A stretch of DNA of 59,672 bases from Triparma columacea. Taxonomy: Eukaryota > Sar > Bolidophyceae > Parmales > Triparmaceae. Under the pieces are notes generated by a model that was given only the letters and a program-made list of their open reading frames with translations, searched no databases and was not told the origin of the DNA. Every line of letters starts with the position of its first letter. The first letter of the stretch is position 1. The DNA lies in the NCBI GenBank assembly GCA_030267965.1, contig BRYA01000345.1, forward strand, positions 1 to 59,672. The letters run 5' to 3'. The position numbers and the translations under genes were made by a program. Shown here one piece after another: positions 34,211-45,617 of this stretch.

Positions 34211-37200
34211 ATGCACTCAATCGTAGCTGCGGCCCGAGCTAAGAACCAGGCGCCTGCTGTTGGGGCGAAAGGGCGCTGGGCTAAGTTGAAAAGTGAGTCA
34301 ATAGCCTTCCATCCCCCGATGGCCTTATTTCTTGTACCAAGATTGCTCATAATCCTGTATGCTGTCGTTTGGGGCACTGGATTCTCTCTCACATTCCCAA
34401 CCATCCGTCTGGCTCACTGTCCTAACCCCTCCTCCCCTCCCACGCCCATCTCACCCCCAACCTCCCCAAACTTCCCCTCTCCCCCGTCAGGTCTCAAATC
34501 TGTCGCGGTAAAGGCGGACAGTGACAATGTGATCGTGGGCGTGCGTATTCGCCCTTTCAACTCAATAGAGCTCGCCGAGAAGAATGTCGAGCCTGCTTTC
34601 AAGAAGGTTGGGAAGCAAATGATTAGGGAATGTCACCAGAATGAATTAGCGGGGGTGCAGGGAAAGGAGTACGTGTACGACCATGTTTTCGGTCCCAAGA
34701 ATAATACGGGGGACGTGTACGAGCGATTGGCCAAGCCGCTCATAGAGAAGAGCATGGAGGGCTTTAATGGCACAATCTTTGCCTACGGTCAGACTTCCAG
34801 TGGAAAGGTGAGTTAAGCAAGGAGAGCTAACAATAACTTTGGAGGACTATTCTTACGCACACTGTCCTTCGCTTTCTTCTTCCCGCTGCTGCCTGCTATT
34901 TCTCCCAATAGACGCACACCCTAATGGGGAACGACTCGGACCCTGGAATAACCCTCAAGGCCATCGACGATGTATTCCAGCAGATCGACTCGATAGACAA
35001 CACGCAGTTTCTCGTGCGCATATCGTACATTGAGATTTACAACGAGGAGATAGGGGACCTTCTGGAGCCCGTCCGCAAGGGTACCAGCCGGAGCCTCAGG
35101 ATTAAGGATGACAAAAAAAAGGGACCGATCGTCGAGGACCTCACCGAGGAGCGCGTGACGAACGCGGAGGAGGCAAGAAGGCTGATCAAGAAGGGCGAGG
35201 GCAACCGCTCTTACGGGTCGACAGCCATGAATGAGCAGTCATCCAGGTCGCATGTGTTATTCAAGATGGTGGTTGAGTCGAGGGAGGTCGACGCAAAGTC
35301 GGCTGCCGAACAGGGTACTATGTTTATCGACGGGTGGTCTAAGGACCGGCCCCCTGTGAAGGAGGCTGCGATCAATTTGGTAGACCTTGCAGGTTCCGAG
35401 CGCAGGGGAAAGACTGGGGCCACTGGTCAGAGGGCCAAGGAGGGAAATGCCATCAATCAGTCCCTCTTGACCCTTGGAACCGTGATTTCGAAGCTCTCGG
35501 AGGGCGCCCGCGGGGCCCATATCCCTTACCGCGACTCTAAGCTCACCCGCCTGTTGCAAATGTCCCTCGGAGGAAACGCCAAGACCGCAATGATTGCGGC
35601 CATCTCTCCCGCAGACCGCAACCGTGACGAGACCACTTCGACATTGAGGTACGCATCTCGTGCTAAGCAGATTGTCAACCACGCGAAGAAGAATGTCATC
35701 GAGGACGATGAGTCGGAGCTGGTGAAGGCTCAAAATGAGATTGAAAAACTCAAGGAAGAGCTCGCGAGTGCACAAAACAACCCCAAGGTCTCGGAGGAGG
35801 CCATGAAGCAGGCCGCCGTCGCGGAGGAGAAGGTGAGAAGGGAACAAAATTTATGTTATATTGTTATATAATATAGCACACGACATGGTCACCCCACTAA
35901 CTAACCCAACCCTTTATGCGACTCGCTTCGCTCGTTGCAGCTGAGCTACCTTAACAAGGTCGTGATTCTCTCCAACAAGCTCGCACAGGCCCAGAAGAAC
36001 TTAGGCAACAGGGAGGCCGCCAAGGAGATCGAAAAGGACATCCGCTCCGTCGTCTCCAACAAGAGGCGAGCTCAGAGCATCTACGGTAAGCACCTCGGGA
36101 TGATCAACCAGCTCCCGAGCAGGGATCAGGAGAGGCTGAGGAGGCTCGACCAAAAGGCCTCCTTGGGAAGTTTTGACGAGGGCAATGAGGAGGAGGAAGA
36201 AGAAGAAGACTTTGACAGCAAGCAGCTCAAGGAGGCCGAGGAGAAAATCACCAACTTGCAAAGCGAGGTTATTGAAATCAAGATGGACATGCAACAGCTC
36301 GAGGACGATAAGGCCGAGCTAAAGGCTGGTCTGCAGACAGAGAGGAACAAGGTCATTTCTTGCGAAAACGAAATGAAGGTCCTGCATAGGGATCTCGACA
36401 AGTACACCAAGAACTACGATGAGAGCACCCTGGAAGTCAAGTCAATCCAGGAGAGGCTCAAGGATTCCGAGCACGCCCTGCACAAAAGCGAGACGGAAAA
36501 TAGCGAGCTGGGCTCCGAGATGAGCTCCCTCAAGACTCAGCTTGAGCAGCTAGCTCAAGCGCTCGACGCCAAGGAGGTCAAAATGACGGAGCTCACGCTT
36601 GAACACGACAACAAGGTGAAGGGTTTCGTGCTGACCGCCAAGGAGAGGAATGGGGCCCATCACGCTGCGATTGAGGCTGCGAAGGAGGAGTTGGAGAAGG
36701 AGAAGGCCCTCCGTAGAGAAGCCGAAGCCGGCCTCGCAGAAAGCAAGCGCAGCGTTACGGACAAGGATTTCCAGGTCCAGCACCTCAAGAGAGAGTACGA
36801 AAGTGCCGATGGGGCAATCAAGCACCTTCAGAAGGAGAGGGAGGAGACCAGGCTAGAGACGGAGGACTTGTCGAGGCGCTTACACGGTGACATTGAGATC
36901 GCACAAGGGAGGGTCTCGGAGCTCCTGGACGAGCTCAGCCAGGTCAAGAACGAACTCATGGGCGTGAACATGAGCTACGAGAGCCTCAAGGGGTCCAACG
37001 AGAGTCTCGTGCAAAAGTACGACATTACCAGAGAGGAACTGAGAGAGATCAAGTCGATTAGCGAGGAGTTTAAGAGGGAGGCCAACAGGAACTCCGATGA
37101 GCTCAAGAGAGAGAACAGTGACCTGAAGCAGCAGGTAACGACCCTCAAGACCTCCAAGACTGCCGAGATTGACATGCTCAAGAGCCGCATTGCTGAGCTC

Positions 37201-40200
37201 AACAACGCCGTTGAAGAGGAGCGTGATCTTAAGGACAAGCAGAGGAAGAGGGCCCAGGATGCCCTTGACTCCCTAGACGCCGCCAAGACCGATGGCGTAA
37301 TAAAGGCCGACAAGGCGGCCGCGGAGGTTGCTGCGATGCAGGCCGATCTCGTTAGCGCCACCGAGAGCCTGGCCGCGTCGAAGGAGAATGCTCACAGGGA
37401 GAGCAGCCGATTCGCGGCTGAGATTGAGTCGCTCGCCAACGAGCTGGACGAAGAGAAGAGGAGGCTTAGCACCTCTACGCAGGAGAAAAATAGGCTCGCT
37501 GCCGACTTTGATACTGTCAAGAGAAAGGTTGACCGCCTTACTGCCGAGCTGGACAGCGCCAATACCAACCTCAACCTCAAAGGTGAGGGCTTCGACGAGC
37601 TGTCTCGCGAAGTGCGTAGCCTCAAGAGGCAGCTCGAAGTCGGCAACGAGAAGGTTGAGGACGCGACGAGGCGTTCAGAGCTGGCAGAGGGAAAGCTTGA
37701 TGCCGCCGAGACAGCGAAGGATTCTTTGGTTCACGAACTAAATGACGCCCTGAGGCTGCACAGTGAATGTCTGAAGGAGGTGGGGAGCTCAAAGAAGGTC
37801 GTTCAGAACTTGAAAGATGACCTGAATGAAGCCGACAACATCTCAGCCGACCTACGGGCGAAAGTCAAGGAGGGGGAGGAGCTGGTTGTCGAGAAGGAGA
37901 AGGTCGTCTCTGCGAGGGATCAGAAGATTGTGGAACTGACAGGCGAGCTGGCCAAGCTGAGGGAGTTCGAGGACAGCCACGACTTCATTGAGAACAAAAT
38001 GAGAAAGCTCGAGGCGGAGCTGGAGAGGAGCATGGAGGAGATTGCTAGCAGCAAGAAGGGGCAGCTTCAGGCGGAAAGTGCCTTCACGGAGCAGATGCTC
38101 AAGGCGAAGAGGTTCGAGGACCAGTCGTCGAGTCTCAGGGCCGACCTTGACGTAATTAAGACGGAGACTAAAACTTTGAGGGACACTTTGCAGAGCACGA
38201 GGGCAACGAACGTGGCGAAGGATGAGGCCGTTGATGCTGCCAATAGGAAAGCAGAGATTGCAATGTCGGGGAAGCAGGCGATTGAGAAGGAGCTGGAAGA
38301 GCTTAGGGGTAACATCGTATCGATCAGTAAGGCCAAGAGGTTGGCCGAATCTGAGAGCCTGGCCGCGAGGAGGGAGTGCGATGGGGTCACAATCGAGCTC
38401 GAGGAGTTGAAAAATAAAGTTAGGAGGCTAGAAAGCGACCTTGAGGAGGCCAGGAGCTCCGCGGATGTTGGAGAAGAGGTCGCGGTGCTCCGAAACCAGC
38501 TGTCGATGATGAAGAGACAGATGATAGGGAGCGAAGACGGATTTGACGACGAGGACGACATGGGTGGACCCGGCTCGCCTAGGAAGAAGAGGCTGAACGA
38601 GAGCGCTATGCTCGAAAACAAGAGGGAGAAGGAAGCCTATGAGAGCATCATCAGCAACTTAAGGGCGGAGTTGCAGAGGGAGAGCGACATCAGGAAGGTA
38701 AGGTGGAGGGAGAATGCGCGAGCGCGTACTTTTGCACCACGACACACTCCATTCCTTTTTTAGCCCCATTGAGCTCCTCATTCTAAGCATTCTTCCCCCC
38801 TCCATTCGCGATTCGCAGGGGTTAATATCCGATTTGAACGGCGCCAAGAGGGAGGCGGCCGTCGCTTCGAGCGTCCACGGCGACCTCGATGAGGCGAAGC
38901 AAAAGATTCGCAGGTTGGAGGAGGAGATTGTCAACTGCGAGGTGGAGATCAGCAGGGCAAAGAGGAACGAGCTGAACGCCCTTGCGGTGAGCAGCGAGGC
39001 CGAGAGGAACCTAGGCAGGAAAGTGGACGATGATGTCATCATGAGCGCCGAGCTAAAGGAGGCCCACGAGCAGATTGGTTTGGAGCGAAGCAGGGCTGAC
39101 CGCTACGCCAAGGATTTGGCTGAGGCGGAGAAGAGGGCGGCCCAACTGCAAGCTGCAAAGAGCAAGGCAGAGGCAAACTTGGAGAGCCTGACCCAGGAGT
39201 CTGACCAAAAGACAAGAGCGCTCAGCGCCGTGAAAGTGGGGGAGGAAGAGACGTTAAACAAGCTCGGGGAGATTCAGGCGAAGCTGGAAGATGTCGTTCA
39301 ACGGAACGAGTACCTTGAGAACGCGATCGAGGAGTCCCATAGTGAGCGGGTTTTCGTCAAGAACGAGCTGGAGAGGTGGAAGGAGGTCGCAACGGTGGCA
39401 CAGAGCGAGCTTCAGAAGGAAGATCAAGAGGTCGGGGAGATGGACGAGAAGATCGTGAACTTAATGGAAGACTTGAGGCTCGCCAACGAGTTCAAAGAGC
39501 AGCAGGCTGGGATTATTGAGAGTCTCAAGGGGGAGATCCAGAGGGTGAGGAAATCGTTGAACGACAACGGCAGTCTCAAGGCAGGGAACGAGATCATGAT
39601 GCTTAGGAAGGAGCTCGAGACTACTATGAACGACTGGGGAGAAGCGGAGAGGAAAAGAAGGGACAGGGAAGACAGGCTGGTCGAGCTCAAAACGAGCTTG
39701 GTTTCGGAGCAGGAGAAGAACAGCCTGTTGGTGACTCAGTTGAAGCTCATCGAGGACCAGCTCTCGCTGGTGAGGGAGGAGCTATCCGTTTACAGACAGA
39801 TTGACGTGTACGAGACGAGCGTGAAGAGGGAGAAAAGCTGGACGGGAGGGAGGAGGAGGGGTGGGGGTGGGGGTGGAGGTGGAGGGGGGACATCAAGGAA
39901 GGTAGGGGGGAAGGACTTGAGCTTTCAGAGCCAAAGCAAGCCAAACCTGAGCCTCAGCTTGATGAACACGCCGGAGAAGGAGGGTGCGGGGGGAGGGGGT
40001 GGGGGGTGGCAGGGAGGGTTAGGTTTATCGTCGCCGATGAGCTTTGCCGGAGTACCTGACAGCCCTGAGGTTATCAAGGGAAGGGGGGGCGAGGGGGCGA
40101 GAGGGCGGGATGAGGGCGAGGGGAGGGATGATAGCAAGGAGGATAGCGACGACGAAGACGCCGCTCCCTTCAGCAAGACACAGCTAGACCAGGCAAAGAG

Positions 40201-40258
40201 GTACCTGCTGGAACGACAGAAGAGGACAGGGAGGGGTCTGAATAGGTCATTTCGATGA
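34211..40258 (+). CDS. Kinesin-7 / CENP-E-like kinesin with a very long coiled coil
   Basis: Exons 34211-34292, 34491-34807, 34912-35832, 35941-38697, 38819-40258; 1,838 residues. The N-terminal motor has VRIRPFN, GQTSSGKT (an intron splits the P-loop between K and T), NEQSSRSH (switch I), DLAGSE (switch II) and YRDSKLTRLLQ. GQTSSGKT rather than GQTGSGKT, plus INQSLLTLG, fits kinesin-7. Residues ~370-1650 are almost continuous coiled coil. The tail is Gly-rich and then acidic with a SPE-type phosphorylation-prone stretch. CENP-E kinesins move chromosomes toward plus ends at kinetochores. The subfamily call is by motif, not tree. Confidence 0.88.
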
Positions 40259-40331
40259 TTTGGGGGTTTTAGATAGATGGTTGCAATAGAAATGGAAAGG
40301 CACCGTTTTTCATGCATGCTGTATGCCTGAC

Positions 40332-41835
40332 TTAATTTAGTTTTCCGCCCTTCATCTCGCTCACCATTCGGGCCAACATAGGGGCCACCTGGGGAGACGA
40401 CATGACGTTCTGGATTACAGGAGCGAGCTCGGGATTGCCGAGCCCCCTTTCGATCAATTCCAACGCGGGCTTACCCTTGGCGAAGCTGTCCATGATCTCG
40501 TCGAGGTCAGAACGTGCCTCGGGGGAGAGGGAGTCAACGTTGGGAAAGTTTCGGGGCGTGGGAGACTTCTCCTTGGCGGGCACAGCCTTGGCTTCGCTTT
40601 TCTGGGGCTCGGGGGCATCCTCAAGGACGCCAACTACTAAGACTGGCATGCCCATGTTCAGCTTTGAGAGGCCTTGCTTGACGACTGAGTTGCAGAAAGG
40701 CGGGACTACTGCCGAGGGGACGGATTGAGAGTGATAGCTATGGAGCTGAGATTGTATTACCGCAGTCTCAAACTGATCGAGGGTCTCAACTTCCGACACC
40801 TTCTCGATCAGCACGGCAACGGCTGCCATTGGTTTGTTCTCGACAAGGAAACCGGGAGCTAGATTGAAGGAAGCCGAATTTGCGAGCGCACTCCCGGGAA
40901 TCATGAGACTGTCCTTGATCTTGTGGAGGCCGAGGACCACCAATGAGCCCACCGAGGACCAAACGTTCATCGAGGTGTTACACATTAAGACCCCGGGTTG
41001 CTTCAAGTCAGTGTTGTCGTAGGGAGGAGGGAGGGAAAGGGTGTCGGCGGACTGCCCAGAGACGAAGAAATGTGTAGTCCTGCAAGTGACGCCCTTGGGT
41101 GTGTTCTTCGGCACATTGGGATCGGCTTCGTCGACTATGCCGATCGAAATGCAGCCAGAAACCTCGTGTACTTGGAGCTGGAAGTTGATGCCGAAGGCGG
41201 AGAGATACGAAGATTTGAGGAACTTCTCTGGTTCGTCAGGGTTGTTGGGGAGTTTCTTAGGGTCGAAGGAGAAGACGGCGAGGAGGGACTGCTTATTGCC
41301 AACATCACTGCACCAGCACGCTGGCTTCGTGCTGTTGATGAACGCCGGGAAGGCCTAGCGCAAGGGGTTTGTTAGATGAACTTGAAGAGCGCGTTGTTGC
41401 GTTTGTCAAGGCGCACCATAGCTAAGCCCCCAATGGCGTGTGGTTACATGTCCTTTCTTTCATTTTTCCAATCCTCACCTCTTTCTGCATGAACACCTGG
41501 TACTGGTAGCCGTCTAAGGGGTCTTGGACGCGCGAGACCGAAATTCTTTCGTTATCCACTACTTTAACAACCATGTCCTCGGTAATTTGTGCAGCCAACT
41601 CTTTCTGCCTTTCAGCCCACTTTTCATTCGACTTATCCCGAGCTTCTTTTTCCTTCTTAGCCTTCTCTTCTTTCTCCTTTTGAGCCTTAACGATCTTCTT
41701 GCATGTGCTTCTATGCTCCGACCAGTGGTCCTTTTGGCACTTCGCATTGCAGTACCAAGCTGTTTTGCAAAGGCTGCAGCGCTTGAGCTTTCCACTCTGG
41801 GGCTCTTTTAGGCAGGCGTCGCAAATCATAGTCAT
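40332..41835 (-). CDS. MYND zinc-finger protein with Lys/Glu-rich linker
   Basis: Exons 41835-41479 and 41354-40332, phase 0, 459 residues. An N-terminal MYND finger (residues 5-45: CDACL, LKRCSLCKTAWYCNAKCQ, HRSTC) is followed by a highly charged helix of about 45 residues. A ~280-residue globular region that I do not recognise comes next, with a C-terminal helical tail (VAPMLARMVSEMKGG). Tail to tail with the kinesin gene (73 bp). It is unrelated to the other MYND protein outside the finger. Confidence 0.82.
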
Positions 41836-42378
41836 CCTGGGAGGGGGGGAACGTATTAGCGGGATTGGAATGGAAGGGGGGATTGGGGGCGAGTTTGTCC
41901 ACCTTAATTGACAGAATTGAAAAATAAGTTTCGAAATGTTCTTGGAGAGGCTGCTCAGCTGCTCTCTAAAAATTTCTCAACCTTCACCAACCTATAACTG
42001 GCTGCGAGTTGAAGGGAATTATGCCCGGGACTGTAACCTTCTCAAACCCAAACTTCCCAGGTAATGGGAAGAGGGGCTCTGTTGAAATGGGCAAACGTCA
42101 ATCATCATCAACCGGTACATCAGGATTACTGAAAAATGGTGGGGTGATAAAGGTGCGTCTTTGTTGGCTGGGGTAATTTTATCGTTGGGGGGGGGAATCA
42201 TGATGAATTCGCGGTGTCATATGATAGTTTCAACCACGGGGGTGTGGTTGAGCTCCCCTTTCTTTCCCCTTAAGACGTTCCTGGCCCACAATTTCTTTGA
42301 TCCACAAAACTAACCGATGCGTCTCCAACCTCACTTCCCAAAAAAATACTTCAGCTTGACGATATTTCTAGCGATGGC
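41836..42378. promoter_or_regulatory. Divergent intergenic region (MYND gene / tyrosinase)
   Basis: 543 bp between head-to-head starts. Nothing recognisable beyond a G run near 42188. Confidence 0.45.
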
Positions 42379-45300
42379 ATGCAGGCTGGGAAGCCCCAAC
42401 GATCGTACTCCCACGCAATTGCCTCAGCTCATCGCACCATCACTCATATGGAGCAGAAGAACCATGAGAGCACACGCAACATGATGAAGCTCTTCCTTGG
42501 CATTATCTTGGCGGCCGGACTCCTTGCCACCTTCGGCGTTGTGTTCTACATCTCGACCAACGACGGTTCCAAGGTCCAAGGTACGACCTGGAGGACTTCC
42601 AGTGACGATCCTGTGGCCGTTTCTGCCGCAGTCTCCAGGGTCAGCATGGACGACGAGTTCGGCGCCTTGGTCGAAGAGTCAAGGAGGAGGAGGAGGAGGC
42701 TCGAGGAAGAGGGTGATTTCGAGGAGAGCAGCCTTACTGACTCCCCTCAGTGTGCCTCCTTAAGGGCCACCACAGACAAGATGAAGAGAATTTTTGTCAC
42801 TGGAGAGGAGGGGGAGTCCTTCTCCTGCAAGATCGGTTCCACAATGGTCAACTGCGAGGGCGTCACCGCGTCCTTCACCTGCGAGACCGGCGAGAAGGTG
42901 GCCTACAGCCCCGACGGCGATCGTCGCCTTGGTGTCGTGTCTCACCCCGAGGGTGAGACCGAGCACTCCCTCATGACGAACGAGGAGCACCACGTCCACG
43001 GGAGGACTCTCTGGTTCTGGAAGTTTCTTGCCGCCCTCTTTGGCATCCAAGAGGTCGAGGCTGAGGTCGAGGAAGAATTTGAGAGCCGCCCCAACAAGGC
43101 CATCGATTGCGTTACCAGCTCGTGGTCCGGCTACGGGTATTGCGATTACAATTACGACGGCAACGGCAACTGGATGAACAGGAACTTTGGCTCTACAAGG
43201 TGCGTCCAGATCAGATCGAGGACCATCACCACCCACGCTGCTCACGGAGGGAGGAGCTGCGGGGATCTCAGTCAGACAAGGACCTGCAGTTGTCCCTCGG
43301 TCATTGACGACAAGATAACTTCCGAGGAGGAGTGCGACGACGGAAACTCGATCAACGGAGACGGTTGCAGCAGCAATCAGAAGATCGAGTCAGGGTTCTT
43401 CTGCTCGCCATCTGCCCCGACGAGCAGCTCTTACTTTGTCAACGCCAAGTCCCAATGTCACGGAATGTGGAACAACGGCGTGATTGAGCACGGTGAGGAC
43501 TGCGACGACGGAAATGATGTCGATGGGGACGGTTGTCATAACGGTGTGAGAGACCCCAAGTACATCTGTGCTGTCCAGAACCAGCCCTGCACCAAGGCTA
43601 GGATCAGAAGGGACTGGAACCAGCTTGAAGTCGAAGAGAAGAAGCTCTACATCTCCGCCATCAACGACTTGAAGAAGAGCGGTATCTACGATGACTTTGT
43701 TCACGTCCACGGCCTCACCAACAACAAGGAGTACGCCCATGGAACCGGCGGTTTCCTCCCCTGGCACAGGTGGTACCTGTTCCAGTTCGAAGAGGCCTTA
43801 AGGAACCAGAACACAAAGTACAAGGACCTTACCATCCCGTACTGGGACTGGGGAGAGGAGGCCGACCTCTGCGCCGCCAAGGGAGGATGCAGGTACTTGA
43901 ACGAGGAGAGCGACATCATTGCAGACTTCGGAGGGCCCGGAACCTCCCAAACTTCCATGGGGCGAGATCAGGCCTTTGTGGTGGACTTTCCTGAGGGACA
44001 ACTGGGTGGTGCTGATAGGTGAGTGGAGAAGCGAGCGTAGGGAGGAGTGCAGTAGTGACATTCAAAGGCAATGATGAGCTGCTTAAGGCTTCCGCTCGCT
44101 GCATAATGTTTCTTTCTGCGTCGTACCAACCCCTCCAACACGTCACTTCGCCCCTTATAGTGTCGGACCCTTCGGGAGCAGTGCCCAGGACCCCAACACA
44201 AGCGATGATGACGACAACATCGGTTGCGTCGGTGCTGGAAATTACGGGTTCGAGGGCTTTTGGGTCGTTCCTGAACTACCCACGCACCCCGAGAAGACTT
44301 GTCTCAGCCGTAGCAGGGGCTTGGAGAGTGAGGGAACCGAAGGATTCACGTCTGCTGCAGACATGATCGAGACCATGATGCAATATGACACCTACGGTTC
44401 CTATGGAGGCTTCAGGGCGAGGCTGGAGGGCCTGCCCCATGCCAACCCTCACAACTTGCTTGGAGGTCACATCAGGACTTTCGTTTCCCCCGCCGATCCT
44501 CTGTTCTTCAGTCACCACACCTACGTCGACAAGCTTTGGGCCATGTGGCAGGATTGTCATAATCATGAGCTTGTTGACAAGGACAGTATCAGTGACAACG
44601 GGGACGATTATTACATGCACGTCTTCGACAAGAACAGTGAAAACGTCATGGATGCCACGCAGGCCAAGAATCTCGGGCTTTACGATCATGTCGATGGCGC
44701 TCTGCCTTTCTACGCTGTAGACCCTGCCTCTGCCGCGTCTTCCGGCGTTTGTATTGAGTATTCGGCTGATCCCAATAAATCTCCCTCGTCCCCCACCTCC
44801 CACTCCTGTACGGAGTGCGTCGCCTACTACGACGACTGGTGTAACTCTCAATGGACAAAGGCCGCTCCTGGCCAGTGGGACGCCACCTGCGACGCCATAT
44901 GCACCAACCAGTGCAGTGCTTACTGTGGCACCCCACCCAGTGTGATTCACGCTAGCAAGTTCAACAGGCTCAAGACCGCCGGCCTCTTCCCTGACGAATT
45001 TGAGGGGGCGCAAGGAACTAGCAAGATAACTCCTCGCAGCATGCACGACATCAAGGATCCTTTGCTGGGTTACAGTTACGAGCCCGACGAGTTTGACAAG
45101 AAGATCCTCCAGTCCAAACTGGGCACGTGCGACATGGGGCACTACATGTGGCACTACGAGGGCCTGACTGCGGAAGGCAGGAGGCTGAAGTTCGAAGAGG
45201 TGAGCAAGAGTAGGAAGCTCAGCGAGAGCGCCGCGGATGCCCTCGACCTCATCTACGGTAACTTGGAGAAGACCCTCACGGCGGCCATGAACGACAGCGA

Positions 45301-45496
45301 CTTCATCGACGACAGGAACATCGACCTCGACGGGCTCCAGGCCATCAGGGAGAAGGAGTGCAAGTTGCTGTATAAGAAGTACCCCATCACCGGGAAGATG
45401 ACCCCTGACGAGGTGTTCTGGAGGAAGTGGGGTAAGAGGAAGGACTTCAACGCAGGAGTTTTGAAAGGCAAGTGCGAGGAGTTTTTGAACAAGTAA
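42379..45496 (+). CDS. Membrane-anchored TSP1 - Cys-rich repeat - tyrosinase protein
   Basis: Exons 42379-44018 and 44161-45496, phase 2, 991 residues. A hydrophobic segment at ~35-60 (MKLFLGIILAAGLLATFGVV) suggests a type II anchor or uncleaved signal. After a charged stalk comes a thrombospondin type-1-like module (SSWSGYGYC...RSRTITT..GGRSC...TRTCSC, ~250-315). Two DUF4215/Myxo-disulfide repeats follow (CDDGN...GDGC, ~320-405). The tyrosinase copper domain shows CuA (VHG..., AHGTGGFLPWHRWYLFQFE) and CuB (NPHNLLGGHI and DPLFFSHHTYVDKLW). A C-terminal Cys-rich and helical region follows. Type-3 copper enzymes oxidise phenols. The adhesive modules suggest wall or extracellular-matrix cross-linking (inference). 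Confidence 0.9.
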
Positions 45497-45617
45497 TTCC
45501 CAAGGGGGGGAGAAGGGAGGGGGGGGGGGGGAGAGACAATGGGGGGGAGGGAAACGAACGAGAAGCCTGGTCGATAATATCCATCGACTTTTTCTCTATA
45601 ATACGGGTTTTATTCTG

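Noticed and set aside
35257..35847. 196-codon minus-strand frame in the kinesin motor
   Set aside because: Leu/Arg-rich antisense shadow of a strongly conserved motor domain.
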